From the NCBI GenBank assembly GCA_020852655.1, contig JADZAI010000104.1, positions 62,001-126,000 of the forward strand: a stretch of DNA of 64,000 bases, read 5' to 3'. Source of the stretch: Alphaproteobacteria bacterium. GTDB taxonomy: Bacteria > Pseudomonadota > Alphaproteobacteria > Micropepsales > Micropepsaceae. The notes beneath the pieces are model-generated. The model was not told where the DNA came from. It searched no databases and was given only the letters and a program-made list of their open reading frames with translations. A program made the translations under genes and the position numbers. Below are positions 30,268-40,586 of this stretch, piece by piece (within the stretch, counting starts at the first letter, position 1; each line of letters opens with the position of its first letter).

Positions 30268-30906
30268 TTACTGGTTCTGCGGCTGGCCGTCAGTCGGGGC
30301 CGACTTGACCGGCGTGACCTTGACCGAGGGCAGCACTCCGTCGAGGCGGGTGATCGTCTCGGCCGTGATGTCGATGTCGACCGAACCGAGGACGATGGCG
30401 CCGCGGTCGAGCAGGATCGTCGCGCCGCGCTCCTGGAAGAGCGAGTTCAGGATCGGCCCGAGCGCCTGCTCGATCTGGGTCCGCGCGGCGTTGATGCCGT
30501 TCTGGATCGAGGTCTGCTCTTCCTGGACCTTCTTCTGGAGAGCTTCGCCGCGCTCACGCAGCTCCTTCTCCTTCTTCGCGCGCGCCTCGGCGGACAGGAC
30601 GCTGGCCTGCTCCTGGAGCTCCTGCGCGTCGGCGCGAAGCTTCTTCTCTTCCTCGCCGTACTTGGCTTCCATCGCCTTGCCGAGGTCGTCGATCTGCTTG
30701 ATCATGTCCTTGCCGGCGGCAGAGGTGCGCAGGATCGCGCCCCGGTCGACGACGAGGATCACCGGCACCTTGGTGGCGCCCGGCACGCCCGCCGCAGGGG
30801 TCGCCGGCTGCTGTGCCGTCGTCTGCGTGCCGGCGATGAGGATAGCGACGAAGAGCACCGCGACAAGCACGGCCCCCCCTACGCCAATGAGGGTACGATT
30901 GTTCAT
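30268..30906 (-). CDS. OmpH/Skp family periplasmic chaperone
   Basis: A 212-residue exported or membrane-anchored protein. A hydrophobic N-terminal segment covers about 9-26, and a long charged coiled coil (about 70-135, rich in Glu, Lys and Ala) fits the tentacles of Skp, which holds unfolded outer membrane proteins. The C-terminal region is longer than in E. coli Skp and ends in a Gln/Pro-rich tail. Position directly after bamA is the usual one and supports a role in outer membrane protein assembly. Confidence 0.88.
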   Translation of the reverse strand: MNNRTLIGVGGAVLVAVLFVAILIAGTQTTAQQPATPAAGVPGATKVPVILVVDRGAILRTSAAGKDMIKQIDDLGKAMEAKYGEEEKKLRADAQELQEQASVLSAEARAKKEKELRERGEALQKKVQEEQTSIQNGINAARTQIEQALGPILNSLFQERGATILLDRGAIVLGSVDIDITAETITRLDGVLPSVKVTPVKSAPTDGQPQNQ

Positions 30907-30918
30907 TTCCGATGCGCC

Positions 30919-33435
30919 TTAGAATTGCGTTCCCGCGCTGAAGCGGAACGCTTCCGTCTTGTCGTAGTCTTCTTTGGCGAAGACCTTTGAAAAATCAAGC
31001 CTTACCCGGCCAAACGGGGAATCCCAGAACACGCTGATGCCCGCGGAGGCCCGGAAGGCCAGGTTGTCCTCGATGCACGAGGTCGTCGTGAACCGATTCG
31101 TCGCCGCCTGGGCCGCTGTGCCATCCGGGTCAGAGGTACTGGGCGGGATGGCGTCTACGTGATTGTCGGTGACCGTGACGCTGCATCCGCCCGCGCCGTC
31201 GACCAGTCCGACCGTGCCGAAGTCCACGAAAAGGCTGGTATCGATGCCGAGATCGTCCGGCAGGTAGTTGGGAACCGTCAGCTCAACCGTACCAATCGCA
31301 TAGGCTTCTGCGCCGATGGAGTCGTCGCCCGTGCTCGTTCCGATGACCGAATTGTCCGAGATTTTGGTGGTTACCGTCGTGACCGTCTGACGCGGACCGA
31401 CGCCGGCCGTCTCAAAGCCGCGGAACGAGGGGCCGCCCTTGAAGAAGCGGTCGTTCAGGCGGAGCGGCGTATCCTTGTCCCAGGTCGCGATGTAGCCAAC
31501 GTCGCCGCCGACGGAGAGAATGAAGTCGTCCGACCATAGCCGCTTGTACCAGGTCGCTTCCGCCTCTCCGCGATAATACTTCACGTCGCCGCCGACGCCG
31601 GCGAAGTCGCCGGAGACCTGGATGACGTAGCCGTTCATGGGCTTGGAGGGGTTGTCGCGATTGTCATAGACATAGTCCATGCCAATCACGGAGGTCAGGA
31701 AGTCGCCTTCCAGCGCCTTGATGAAGTCGGTGGCGTCGGAAAACGCCTTGATGTCGTCCTTGCGCAAGGCATAGCGCACGCCCAAGCGCGAGAATTCCGA
31801 GAGCGGGAAGCCGATGCGCAGGCCGCCGCCGATCGTCGTCGCTTCGTAGGACGATTCGTCGTAGGTCGAGGTGATGTTGTAGAGGTCGACGCCCGCCGCC
31901 ATGTTGCGGTCGAGGAAGTACGGCTCGGTAAAGCGGAAATCGAACTGCTTGCGCAGGTTGCTGATGCTGGCGCGCAGACGCAGGAACTGGCCGCGGCCCA
32001 GAAGGTTGCGCTCCGAAACCGAAACGTCGCCGATGACGCCTTCCTGGCTCGAATAGCCGACACCGAACTGGAGTTCGCCGGTGGTCGTTTCCTCTAGGTT
32101 CACGTTCAGGATCGTCTTGTCGGGGGCGCTCCCCTGTTCTTCCGCGATCTCGACGTTCTTGAAGTAGCCGAGGCCCTGCACGCGCGACTTGGAGCGGTCG
32201 ACCAGGACCTTGTTGTAGGCGTCGCCTTCCGCGAGACGGAATTCGCGGCGGATGACGCGATCCAGCGTGCGCGTGTTGCCGACGATGTTGATGCGTTCGA
32301 TGTAGACGCGCGGCCCCTGCTCGACCACGAAGACCACGTTGATGAGGTGGCCCTTGGCGTCGCGCTTCACGCGCGGGCGGACTTCCGCGAAAGCATAGCC
32401 GCGCGTGCCGGCGTAGTAGGTCAGCGCCTCGACCGTCTTCTCGATCAGTTCGGCGTTGTAGGTGTCGCCGGTCGAGAATTTGACGAGGTCGGACATCTCG
32501 TTCGGATCGAGCTCGGCGACCTTGGACTCGATGCTGACGTCGCCGAAATTATAGAGGTCGCCTTCCTCCAGCGTGAAGGTGACGTAGAAGCCCGCGTTGT
32601 CGCGGGCCAGTTCGGCGATGGCGGACACGACGCGGAAGTCGGCATAGCCGTTGCGCAGATAGAACCGCCGCAACTGCTCGCGATCGAAGGTGATGCGGTC
32701 GGGATCGTAATTGTCCTGACTGGCGAAGAACTTCCACCACTCCGACTCGGTCGTCACGATCTCCTGCCGCAGCTCGCGGTCGGTGAACTTGGTGTTGCCC
32801 AGGAAGGAGATGTCGAGAATGCCGGTCTCCGGCCCCTCGTCGATCTCGTAGACGAGATCGATGCGGTTCTGCGGCAATTCGATGATCTTGGGCTCGATCG
32901 TCGCGGCAAACCGCCCGGCGCGCCGGTAGAGCTCCTGGATGCGCTGAATGTCGGACTGGACCTTCGGGCGCGAGAGGATCTGGCGCGGCGCGAGCTGGCT
33001 CTCCTTGGAGAGGTCGTCGTCGTCGAGGCGGGAGTTGCCTTCGTAATTGACGCTGTTGATGACCGGATTCTCGATGACCTCGATCTGCACGACGCCGCCG
33101 CTTTCGCGGATGGTCACGTCGGCGAAGAGGCCCGTCGCGGTCAGCGCCTTGAGCGCCGTGTCACCCAAGGCGTCGCTGTAGCGATCGCCTTCGGCAAACG
33201 GGAGGTATTGCCGGATGGTCGATTCCTCGATGCGCCGGGTGCCGGCGACCTGGATGCGCACGACGACGTTGCCGTTGGCGACGGGCTTCGGGGCTTCTGC
33301 CACGGGCGCGGCGGCTGCGGGCTGGGCCGCCTGATCGCCTGTTCCGGGATCCTGTGCCAACGCGAGCGGGCTCGACGAGGCCATCAGGGCTCCGAGCGCC
33401 GCCGGACCCGCCAGGGCGATAAATCTGCGCTTCAT
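30919..33435 (-). CDS. bamA: Outer membrane protein assembly factor BamA
   Basis: An 838-residue Omp85 protein that inserts beta-barrels into the outer membrane. The signal peptide ends near SPLALAQ (about 28). A short Pro/Ala-rich stretch, five POTRA repeats (about 58-400, beginning VVRIQVAGTRRIEE) and a 16-strand barrel follow. The final residue is Phe (SAGTQF), as expected for outer membrane barrels. FKGGPSFRGF is the conserved loop 6 motif region. It lies downstream of rseP with a 57-base gap. Confidence 0.96.
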   Translation of the reverse strand: MKRRFIALAGPAALGALMASSSPLALAQDPGTGDQAAQPAAAAPVAEAPKPVANGNVVVRIQVAGTRRIEESTIRQYLPFAEGDRYSDALGDTALKALTATGLFADVTIRESGGVVQIEVIENPVINSVNYEGNSRLDDDDLSKESQLAPRQILSRPKVQSDIQRIQELYRRAGRFAATIEPKIIELPQNRIDLVYEIDEGPETGILDISFLGNTKFTDRELRQEIVTTESEWWKFFASQDNYDPDRITFDREQLRRFYLRNGYADFRVVSAIAELARDNAGFYVTFTLEEGDLYNFGDVSIESKVAELDPNEMSDLVKFSTGDTYNAELIEKTVEALTYYAGTRGYAFAEVRPRVKRDAKGHLINVVFVVEQGPRVYIERINIVGNTRTLDRVIRREFRLAEGDAYNKVLVDRSKSRVQGLGYFKNVEIAEEQGSAPDKTILNVNLEETTTGELQFGVGYSSQEGVIGDVSVSERNLLGRGQFLRLRASISNLRKQFDFRFTEPYFLDRNMAAGVDLYNITSTYDESSYEATTIGGGLRIGFPLSEFSRLGVRYALRKDDIKAFSDATDFIKALEGDFLTSVIGMDYVYDNRDNPSKPMNGYVIQVSGDFAGVGGDVKYYRGEAEATWYKRLWSDDFILSVGGDVGYIATWDKDTPLRLNDRFFKGGPSFRGFETAGVGPRQTVTTVTTKISDNSVIGTSTGDDSIGAEAYAIGTVELTVPNYLPDDLGIDTSLFVDFGTVGLVDGAGGCSVTVTDNHVDAIPPSTSDPDGTAAQAATNRFTTTSCIEDNLAFRASAGISVFWDSPFGRVRLDFSKVFAKEDYDKTEAFRFSAGTQF

Positions 33436-33492
33436 GCCGCCGATACCGATTGATTGAACTCAGGCGTCCGCCCGTGCAAAGCCGCCAGCACG

Positions 33493-34623
33493 TCAGGACC
33501 AGAAGATACGCATCAGGTCGTTCCACGTCGCGAATAGCATGACGCTCAACACAAGCGCCAGACCTATGCGCAGGCCAAATTCCTGTGTCCGCTCCGTCAA
33601 CGGACGGCGGCGCACCGCTTCGATCGCGTAGAACAGAAGGTGACCGCCATCCAGCATCGGGATCGGAAACAGGTTGATCAAGCCGATCGACACCGAGACC
33701 GCGCCCATCAGCATCAGCAGCGACAGGAAGCTGATCTGGATCGCCTCGCCGGCCTTCTCGGCGATGCCCACGGGACCGGAGAGCTGGCGCGGGTCTTCCC
33801 GGCCCGAAATGAGGCCGCCGAGGAAGGTCAGGCTGCCATGGACGATGGTCTTCGTCTCCTTGGCACCGCGCATCACGGCTGCCGCCGGACCGAGCGTCGT
33901 CCAGTGCTGCACGGCGTCCTTGGGCGGCGTCACGCCGAGCACGAAGCGGCCGATATTGTCGGGCTTCTGCCAAATGGGCGTGGCCGTCAGCGCAAGCTTG
34001 CCGCCGTCGCGCTCGACATCGAGCCGGAGCGGATCACCGCCGGAGAAGAGCACGGCAAGCTGGAGATCGCGAAATTCGGTGATCGCCGCTCCGTCGATCG
34101 ATGTGACGAGATCACCCGGCTTCAGCCCGGCGGCCGCCGCGCCGCTGCCTTCCATCACCGTGCCGATGCGCGATTCGACCCAGGGATAGCCGGCGGTCGT
34201 GTAGACGCCGGCGAAGATGACGATCGCGAAGATGAAGTTGACGACCGGGCCAGCCGCGACGATCAGGGCGCGCTGCCAGATCGGCTTGAAATGAAAGCAC
34301 TCGCGGGCATCAGGGTCGTCCGCGATCGTCCGCAGGCGTTCTTCGCGCGACATCGAGATGGCGTTCTCGTCGCCCCAGAATTTCACATAGCCGCCGATGG
34401 GCAGCCAGCCGACCTGCCAGATCGTGCCCTTGCGATCCGTCCAGCGCAGGATGGGTTTGCCGAAGCCGATCGAGAAGGCTTCGATTCGTGCGCCGCACCA
34501 GCGCCCGACCTGGAAGTGGCCGAGTTCGTGGACGAAGACGATGACGCCGACCACGATGAGAAAGGCGGCGATGTAGATGACGCCGCCGGTCAGGAAGCCG
34601 GTGATCAGGTTGACTGAGTCCAT
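33493..34623 (-). CDS. rseP: Site-2 intramembrane zinc metalloprotease RseP
   Basis: A 376-residue membrane protease of the RseP/S2P family. The zinc motif HELGH is at 32-36 in the first helix and the third ligand is in PMLDGGH near the C-terminus. One PDZ domain lies around 125-205, where E. coli has two. It cleaves membrane-bound anti-sigma factors and signal peptide remnants. The dxr-rseP-bamA order is conserved in proteobacteria. Confidence 0.95.
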   Translation of the reverse strand: MDSVNLITGFLTGGVIYIAAFLIVVGVIVFVHELGHFQVGRWCGARIEAFSIGFGKPILRWTDRKGTIWQVGWLPIGGYVKFWGDENAISMSREERLRTIADDPDARECFHFKPIWQRALIVAAGPVVNFIFAIVIFAGVYTTAGYPWVESRIGTVMEGSGAAAAGLKPGDLVTSIDGAAITEFRDLQLAVLFSGGDPLRLDVERDGGKLALTATPIWQKPDNIGRFVLGVTPPKDAVQHWTTLGPAAAVMRGAKETKTIVHGSLTFLGGLISGREDPRQLSGPVGIAEKAGEAIQISFLSLLMLMGAVSVSIGLINLFPIPMLDGGHLLFYAIEAVRRRPLTERTQEFGLRIGLALVLSVMLFATWNDLMRIFWS

Positions 34624-34635
34624 TCCGCTTCGCCC

Positions 34636-35814
34636 CTATGCCGCCAACACGATGCGGCTGCCGGCATCGCGCCGCGCCCAATCGTCCAACGCCGCCACTT
34701 CATCCAACGACGCCGGCCCCTTGAACCGTCGCCGCACACTCTCTTCCAGCGCCGCCTCGACCAGTTCGGCGATGCGGCCGAACCCGATGCGCCCGCGCAG
34801 GAAGGCATCGACCGCCACCTCGTTCGCGGCATTCAGCACCGCGGGACCCGCACCGCCGTCGGCCAGCGCCGATTGCGCGAGCCTGAGGCAGGGGAATCTA
34901 GACACGTCCGGTGCTTCGAAGGAAAGGCTTCCGATGGCCGCGAGGTCGAGCCGGCGGCTGTTGGTCGAGATGCGCTGCGGATGCGCCAGCGCGTGCGCGA
35001 TGGGCACGCGCATGTCGGGCGAGCCGAGATGGGCCAGCACGGAGCCGTCGGTATACGAGACGAGGCTGTGGATGATCGACTGTGGGTGGACCAAGACCTC
35101 CAGCCGCTCCGGCGCGACGTCGAAGACGTAGTGCGCTTCGATGAGTTCGAGCCCCTTGTTCATCAGGCTCGCGGAATCCACGGAAATCTTGGCTCCCATC
35201 TTCCAGATGGGGTGGTTGATCGCCTGCTCCGGCGTGGCCCGCGCGATCGCCTCGGCCGTCCAGGAGCGGAAGGGACCGCCGGATGCGGTGAGCTGGATGC
35301 GCTCGATCGCGGCCGGGCGTTCGAAGTCGAAGACCTGGAAGATCGCGTTGTGCTCGCTGTCGACGGGCAGCAGCGTGGCCCCTGCCCGTTTCACTTCGGC
35401 CATAAAAAGTGACCCGGCACAGACGAGGCATTCCTTATTCGCCAGGGCTATGGCGCCGCCGTTGCGGACCGCCGCCAGAGTCGGTGCAAGGCCGGCCGCG
35501 CCGACGACGGCGGCCATGGTCCAGTCGGCCGGGCGGGTCGCTGCTTCGATGAGGGCGGTGCGACCGGCTGCGGCTTCGGTCGCGGTGCCGCGCAGGCGTT
35601 CGCGCAATTCCGGGAGCGCCGCCTCGTCCTCGACCACGGCGATCCGCGCGCCCAAGGCGATCGCCTGGGCCGCGAGCGCCTCGGCGCTCGAACGGGCGGT
35701 CAGGGCTTCGACGGCGAACGCGAACTGCCCGGTGGCACGGACCTGCTGGAGCACGTCGACCGTGCTGGTACCGACGGACCCTGTGGAGCCGAGAATGGAA
35801 ATCGTGCGCGTCAT
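34636..35814 (-). CDS. dxr: 1-deoxy-D-xylulose 5-phosphate reductoisomerase
   Basis: A 392-residue enzyme of the MEP isoprenoid pathway making MEP with NADPH. The nucleotide loop GSTGSVG is at 9-15. ALANKECLV, VDSEHNAIFQ and ISVDSASLMNKGLE mark the metal and substrate sites. The frame stays open upstream through cdsA, but ATG 35814 overlaps the cdsA stop (ATGA) and starts the homology. The product feeds undecaprenyl phosphate synthesis by the neighbouring uppS. Confidence 0.96.
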   Translation of the reverse strand: MTRTISILGSTGSVGTSTVDVLQQVRATGQFAFAVEALTARSSAEALAAQAIALGARIAVVEDEAALPELRERLRGTATEAAAGRTALIEAATRPADWTMAAVVGAAGLAPTLAAVRNGGAIALANKECLVCAGSLFMAEVKRAGATLLPVDSEHNAIFQVFDFERPAAIERIQLTASGGPFRSWTAEAIARATPEQAINHPIWKMGAKISVDSASLMNKGLELIEAHYVFDVAPERLEVLVHPQSIIHSLVSYTDGSVLAHLGSPDMRVPIAHALAHPQRISTNSRRLDLAAIGSLSFEAPDVSRFPCLRLAQSALADGGAGPAVLNAANEVAVDAFLRGRIGFGRIAELVEAALEESVRRRFKGPASLDEVAALDDWARRDAGSRIVLAA

Positions 35815-36656
35815 GAGAACGGAAAGCCCGGCCAGAGGGCGCGGATCAATGCGAAGGCGAGGGTCGACGACAAAAGGCTGTCGAGCCGGTCCAGCACCCC
35901 GCCATGCCCCGGGATCGCTGCGCCGGCGTCCTTGGCGCGGAACCGGCGCTTCACGGCGGACTCCAGCACGTCGCCCGCCTGCGCGGTGAGCGAGATGGCA
36001 ACCATCGCGGCGACGAGGCCGACATCGGGCGTCCGACCCGCGACCACCGCGAAGAGGGAGCCGATGCCGATGGCGCCCAGCGTGCCGCCGATGAAGCCGG
36101 ACCAGGTCTTCTTGGGCGAAATGACCGGAGCCAGCAGCGGTCCCTTGAAGACGCGGCCGACGATCATGGCCCAGGAATCGGTCGCCCAGACGACGAAGAG
36201 AAACCACAAGACCGAAAGATGTCCGTCCGGTGCGTTGCGCAGCCAGATGAGCAGCAGCGCGGGTATGCCGAGATAGAGCGGGAGCGCGAAAGCCCAGCGC
36301 CGGTGCCGCCCTGAGAGCTGGGCATGCAGGAAGGCCACGAAGGCCGCCACGCCGAGCGCGATGCAGGCATAAAGATAGAGCGCCTTTACGGCGAAGGCCG
36401 CAGCAATGGCGATGCCCGCGATGGCCAACAGCGCCCCCGCCCAATGGAACGGGCTCTGCGTCATGCGCTCCCATTCCACCGCCATCACGGCGCAGGCGAG
36501 CACAATCCACGCCGCGAACGGCCAGCCGCCGAGCCAGACCACCAGCAGCGCGATACCGAACAATACGAGCGCCGACGCCAGCCGGATCCCGAAATCGCTG
36601 CCGAGCGGGCCCCAGGCCGACCTCGTGCTTGCTGTGTCGGGACTCGCCACCGTCAT
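35811..36656 (-). CDS. cdsA: Phosphatidate cytidylyltransferase
   Basis: A 281-residue polytopic enzyme making CDP-diacylglycerol, precursor of all phospholipids. About eight membrane helices are present. The C-terminal signature is spread over SAVKRRFRAKDAG and IPGHGGVLDRLDSL. ATG 36656 overlaps the uppS stop as ATGA and is preferred to an in-frame ATG at 36746 inside uppS. Confidence 0.95.
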   Translation of the reverse strand: MTVASPDTASTRSAWGPLGSDFGIRLASALVLFGIALLVVWLGGWPFAAWIVLACAVMAVEWERMTQSPFHWAGALLAIAGIAIAAAFAVKALYLYACIALGVAAFVAFLHAQLSGRHRRWAFALPLYLGIPALLLIWLRNAPDGHLSVLWFLFVVWATDSWAMIVGRVFKGPLLAPVISPKKTWSGFIGGTLGAIGIGSLFAVVAGRTPDVGLVAAMVAISLTAQAGDVLESAVKRRFRAKDAGAAIPGHGGVLDRLDSLLSSTLAFALIRALWPGFPFS

Positions 36657-37390
36657 GCCTGTTCGCCTGCCCCGCCATAGCGCCGCTGGCGCTGGGCGAA
36701 TTCCGAAAGCGCGTTCAGCAGGGCCTTCTTGTCGAATTCGGGCCAAAGGACTTCGGTGAAGACGAACTCCGCATAGGCGGACTGCCAGATGAGGAAGTTC
36801 GACAGGCGCTTCTCGCCGCTCGTGCGGATGACGAGATCGGGATCGGGGACGCCGGCCGTGTGCAGGAAGCCGGAGATCGTGGTGCGGTCGATGGCGTCCG
36901 GATCGAGGCGGCCGGCTTTCGCTTCGGCAGCGATGGCGCGCACGGCGTCGACGATCTCGTCCTGGCCGCCATAGTTGAAGGCGATGGTGAGATGCAGGCC
37001 GGTGTTGTTCTGGGTGAGGGTGCGCGCCTCGTCGAGCATCGCGAGAATGTCGGGCGAGACGCGATCGCGCCCGCCGATGAAGCGAAGCTTCACGCCCTTC
37101 GCATGCATCTCGGCGAGGTCCTGCCGGATGAAGCGGCGCAGGAGTCCCATCAGGTCCGAGACTTCACCGGGCTCGCGCTGCCAGTTCTCCGACGAGAAGC
37201 TGTAGAGCGTCAGATACGGGATGCCGATCTCGTGCGCCGCCGTGACGACGGCGCGCACGGCGCGCATGCCGGCATGATGCCCCAACACGCGCGGCAGCAT
37301 GCGCGCACGCGCCCAGCGCCGGTTGCCGTCCATGATGATGGCGACGTGGCGGGGCAGCTGTGTCGGTTGCGCGCTGGCCAGGGCCGTCAT
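36653..37390 (-). CDS. uppS: Undecaprenyl diphosphate synthase
   Basis: A 245-residue cis-prenyltransferase producing the C55 carrier for peptidoglycan and O-antigen. IIMDGNRRWA at 18-27 carries metal-binding D21; YSFSSENWQR and the C-terminal DLVIRTSGEKRLSNF complete the active site. The length is normal. It starts 26 bases after frr on the same strand. Confidence 0.97.
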   Translation of the reverse strand: MTALASAQPTQLPRHVAIIMDGNRRWARARMLPRVLGHHAGMRAVRAVVTAAHEIGIPYLTLYSFSSENWQREPGEVSDLMGLLRRFIRQDLAEMHAKGVKLRFIGGRDRVSPDILAMLDEARTLTQNNTGLHLTIAFNYGGQDEIVDAVRAIAAEAKAGRLDPDAIDRTTISGFLHTAGVPDPDLVIRTSGEKRLSNFLIWQSAYAEFVFTEVLWPEFDKKALLNALSEFAQRQRRYGGAGEQA

Positions 37391-37416
37391 CCTGCGACGT
37401 TCCTCTCAGATCATGC

Positions 37417-37983
37417 CTAGACCTGCATGATCTCCTTTTCCTTGTGGGCAAGCGCCGCATCGATCTCCTTGATCTCGGCGTCGGTCATCTTCTGCACGTC
37501 GTCGGACTGCTTCTTGTGCTGGTCCTCGCCGATGACGTGCTCCTTCTCGAGCCGCTTGAGGTAGTCCATGCCGTCGCGGCGGACGTTGCGGACGGCGACA
37601 CGGGCGGCTTCCGCATATTTGCCCGCCAGCTTGCTGAGCTCCTTGCGGCGCTCTTCGTTGAGCGGCGGAATCGGGATGCGGATGAGCGTGCCGTCGACCT
37701 GCGGGTTGAGGCCGATGCCGGCATTGCGGATCGCCTTGTCGACGGCAGCGACGGTGCCCTTGTCCCAGACGGTGAGCGTGATGAGGCGCGGCTCCGGCAC
37801 GTTCACCGTGGCGAGTTCGGTCACCTTCATCGTCTGGCCATAGGCGTCGGCGACGACAGGGTCCAGCAGCGAGGCCGAGGCGCGGCCGGTGCGGAGGCCG
37901 GCATATTCGTTCTTGAGCGTGGAGATCGCGCCGTTCATGCGGCGCTTCAGCTCGTTCATGTCCAGCGGTTGCAATTGCGCCAT
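37417..37983 (-). CDS. frr: Ribosome recycling factor
   Basis: A 188-residue factor that, with EF-G, splits ribosomes after termination. [17 protein letters not shown] is the conserved segment of the three-helix domain I, and the beta/alpha domain II holds [13 protein letters not shown]. It is about three residues longer than E. coli RRF. It sits directly after pyrH as in most bacteria. Confidence 0.97.
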   Translation of the reverse strand: MAQLQPLDMNELKRRMNGAISTLKNEYAGLRTGRASASLLDPVVADAYGQTMKVTELATVNVPEPRLITLTVWDKGTVAAVDKAIRNAGIGLNPQVDGTLIRIPIPPLNEERRKELSKLAGKYAEAARVAVRNVRRDGMDYLKRLEKEHVIGEDQHKKQSDDVQKMTDAEIKEIDAALAHKEKEIMQV

Positions 37984-38003
37984 CTTGTCCTCCCTGCTCT
38001 CGT

Positions 38004-38738
38004 TCAGGCCGCCGGCAGATCGTCGCCGATCACCGTCGACGGCGCCCGGCCTTTCAGCACACGCGCAAAGTTACCCGCGTGGTGGATGTCGAATACCACG
38101 ATCGGGATGTTGTTCTCCCGCGCCAGACTGATTGCGGCGGCGTCCATGACCTTCAGATCCTTCGACAGCACCTCGTGGTGCGTCAGCCGTTCATAGCGCA
38201 CCGCATTCTTGTCTTTTTTGGGATCGGCGGAATAGACGCCGTCGACCTGCGTGCCCTTGAAGAGCGCGTCACAACCCATCTCGTTGGCGCGCAGGGCCGC
38301 CGCGGTGTCGGTGGTGAAGAACGGGTTGCCGGTGCCGGCCGCGAAAATGACGACGCGGCCCTTTTCCATGTGGCGGGCGGCGCGGCGGCGGATATAGGGC
38401 TCGCAGATCGCGCTCATCGGGATCGCCGACTGGACGCGCGTGGGCACCTCGATCTTCTCGAGCGCATTCTGCATGGCGAGCGCGTTCATCACGGTCGCCA
38501 GCATGCCCATATAGTCGGCGCTGGCCCGGTCGATGCCGGAGGCCGAGGCGCTGAGGCCACGGAAAATGTTCCCGCCGCCGATGACCAGGCAGACTTCCGC
38601 GCCTGCCTGGACGCCTTCCTTAACGTCAGCCGCGATCTGGTCGACCGTCGGCAGATCGATGCCGTACTGGCCGGGGCCCATCAACGCCTCGCCCGACACC
38701 TTCAAAAGCACACGCTTGTAGCGCAAGGCGTCAGGCAT
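38004..38738 (-). CDS. pyrH: UMP kinase
   Basis: A 244-residue hexameric amino-acid-kinase-fold enzyme phosphorylating [14 protein letters not shown] at the N-terminus, [10 protein letters not shown] and [15 protein letters not shown] are the family motifs. The tsf-pyrH-frr order is standard. The start lies 35 bases after the tsf stop. Confidence 0.97.
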   Translation of the reverse strand: MPDALRYKRVLLKVSGEALMGPGQYGIDLPTVDQIAADVKEGVQAGAEVCLVIGGGNIFRGLSASASGIDRASADYMGMLATVMNALAMQNALEKIEVPTRVQSAIPMSAICEPYIRRRAARHMEKGRVVIFAAGTGNPFFTTDTAAALRANEMGCDALFKGTQVDGVYSADPKKDKNAVRYERLTHHEVLSKDLKVMDAAAISLARENNIPIVVFDIHHAGNFARVLKGRAPSTVIGDDLPAA

Positions 38739-38773
38739 GGTTTGGCTGGGCTCCCCGATTCAGACCGATCCTA

Positions 38774-39697
38774 TCAGCCTTTCGCGGCCGCAAGCACTTC
38801 GGCGGCGAAATCGCTCTCTTCCTTTTCGATGCCCTCGCCAAGCGCGAAGCGGTGGAACCCGGTAATCTTGATCGGCGCACCGGCCTGCTTGGCCTGCTCC
38901 TCGACGATCTGGAACACGGCGCGGTTCGGCACATGGACATACATCTGATCGCGGAGGCAGACGTCCTTGTAGTAGGACTTGAGGCCCGACTCGACGATCT
39001 TCTCGACGACGTTGGCCGGCTTGCCCGAGGCCGCGGCCTTGTCGGCGAGAATGCCCTTCTCACGCGCGACGACCTCCGGGTCGAGACCCGACTCGTCCAC
39101 CGCCAGCGGGGCCGCCGCGGCGATGTGCATGGCAAGCTGACGGCCGAACGTCGCGAGGACGTCCGCCTTGCCTTCCGACTCCAGGCCGACGATCACGCCG
39201 ATCTTGCCCAGCCCGGGCGCGATCTGCGTGTGGATATAGGCGCCGACGACGCCCTTGCCGACCGAGATGGCGCCGGCGCGGCGCAGCGTCATGTTCTCGC
39301 CGATCTTGGCGACCGTCGCCTGGATTTTCTCCGCGACCGTGCCGCCACCCGGATAGGCCGCCGCCTTGAGCGCCTCGACGTCCGTGCCCTTGTCGAGCGC
39401 GATGGTCGCGATGGTGGTAGCCATCTCCTGGAACTCGGCATTGCGCGCGACGAAATCGGTCTCGGCGTTCACCTCGACCACGACGCCCTTGGTGCCGGCG
39501 ACGGCAAGGGCGACAAGACCCTCGGCGGCCACGCGGCCCGACTTCTTGGCGGCCTTCGTGATGCCCTTCTTACGGAGCCAGTCGATGGCGGCTTCCATGT
39601 CGCCGCCCGTCTCGTTCAGCGCCTGCTTGCAATCCATCATGCCTGCGCCGGTCTTCTCGCGCAGGTCCTTCACCATTGCGGCCGTGATGGCGGTCAT
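38774..39697 (-). CDS. tsf: Elongation factor Ts
   Basis: A 307-residue nucleotide exchange factor for EF-Tu. The N-terminal UBA-like module ([19 protein letters not shown]), the core [10 protein letters not shown] and the C-terminal module are present. It follows rpsB after an 82-base gap that contains a 13-base-pair hairpin, which may reduce tsf transcription relative to rpsB. Confidence 0.97.
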   Translation of the reverse strand: MTAITAAMVKDLREKTGAGMMDCKQALNETGGDMEAAIDWLRKKGITKAAKKSGRVAAEGLVALAVAGTKGVVVEVNAETDFVARNAEFQEMATTIATIALDKGTDVEALKAAAYPGGGTVAEKIQATVAKIGENMTLRRAGAISVGKGVVGAYIHTQIAPGLGKIGVIVGLESEGKADVLATFGRQLAMHIAAAAPLAVDESGLDPEVVAREKGILADKAAASGKPANVVEKIVESGLKSYYKDVCLRDQMYVHVPNRAVFQIVEEQAKQAGAPIKITGFHRFALGEGIEKEESDFAAEVLAAAKG

Positions 39698-39726
39698 GGG
39701 TCTATCCTTTAACAGCGTTCAAAATG

Positions 39727-39765
39727 GATCGGGCGGCCGCATCTCTCCGACACGGCCGCCCGATC
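39727..39765 (-). terminator. Intercistronic hairpin between rpsB and tsf
   Basis: A perfect 13-base inverted repeat (GATCGGGCGGCCG / CGGCCGCCCGATC) with a 13-base loop. In the direction of transcription the stem is followed by CATTTTGAACG, a short U run only. It is more likely an attenuator or RNA-stability element than a full terminator, since tsf needs transcription from upstream. Confidence 0.6.
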
Positions 39766-39779
39766 GGAAGTCAGTTCCG

Positions 39780-40544
39780 TCAGGCGGCGGCTTCGGCCGA
39801 CAGCTCCTCGCTAGGGGCTTCTTCGGATTCGCCGAGGTCGACGCCCGCGGCGCCCTGGCTTTCCGACAGGCCGTCGATGATCGAACGGGCGACCAGGTCG
39901 CAATAGAGCGAGATCGCGCGCGAGGCATCGTCGTTGCCCGGGATCGGATAGGCGATGCCTTCGGGGTCGCAGTTCGAATCGAGGATCGCGACGACCGGGA
40001 TGTTCAGCTTGCGCGCCTCGGCGATGGCGATGGCTTCCTTGTTCGTGTCGATGACGAACAGCATGTCGGGAAGGCCGCCCATCTCCTTGATGCCGCCGAG
40101 CGAGCGCTCCAGCTTCTCGCGATCGCGGGTGCGCTCCAGCGCCTCGCGCTTGGTGAGGCCGACCGCACCTGCATCCAGAGTCTCTTCAAGATTGCGCAAA
40201 CGCTTGATCGAATTGGAGATCGTCTGCCAGTTCGTCAGCGTGCCACCGAGCCAACGGTGGTTCACGAAATACTGCGCCGAGCGCTTGGCGGCGTCCGCGA
40301 TGGGCTCCGACGCCTGGCGCTTCGTGCCGACGAACAGGATGCGCCCGCCCGCGGCGGCCGTCTTCTTCACTGCCAGCAGCGCCTGGTGCAGCAGCGGCAC
40401 CGTCTGGGCGAGGTCGATGATATGGATGTTGTTGCGCGCGCCGAAAATGAAGGGACCCATCTTCGGGTTCCAACGATGCGTCTGGTGACCGAAGTGAGCG
40501 CCCGCTTCGAGCAGCTCGCGCATAGAAAAATTCGGCAATGCCAT
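39780..40544 (-). CDS. rpsB: 30S ribosomal protein S2
   Basis: A 254-residue small-subunit protein. [20 protein letters not shown] and [12 protein letters not shown] are conserved S2 segments. The C-terminus carries an acidic Ala/Glu-rich extension of about 25 residues, common in alphaproteobacterial S2. ATG 40544 is preceded by AAGGAG ten bases upstream; the longer open frame to 41636 is not coding. It is the first gene of the rpsB-tsf-pyrH-frr run, with a good promoter at 40668-40696. Confidence 0.97.
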   Translation of the reverse strand: MALPNFSMRELLEAGAHFGHQTHRWNPKMGPFIFGARNNIHIIDLAQTVPLLHQALLAVKKTAAAGGRILFVGTKRQASEPIADAAKRSAQYFVNHRWLGGTLTNWQTISNSIKRLRNLEETLDAGAVGLTKREALERTRDREKLERSLGGIKEMGGLPDMLFVIDTNKEAIAIAEARKLNIPVVAILDSNCDPEGIAYPIPGNDDASRAISLYCDLVARSIIDGLSESQGAAGVDLGESEEAPSEELSAEAAA

Positions 40545-40586
40545 GTGCCGTTTGCTCCTTGACCGGTTTTTCCGCCGCGGCCCAAA

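Noticed and set aside
34636-36678. A single 680-residue protein covering dxr and upstream sequence
   Set aside because: Only the last 392 residues are Dxr. The rest is cdsA read in another frame, so it is not a fusion.
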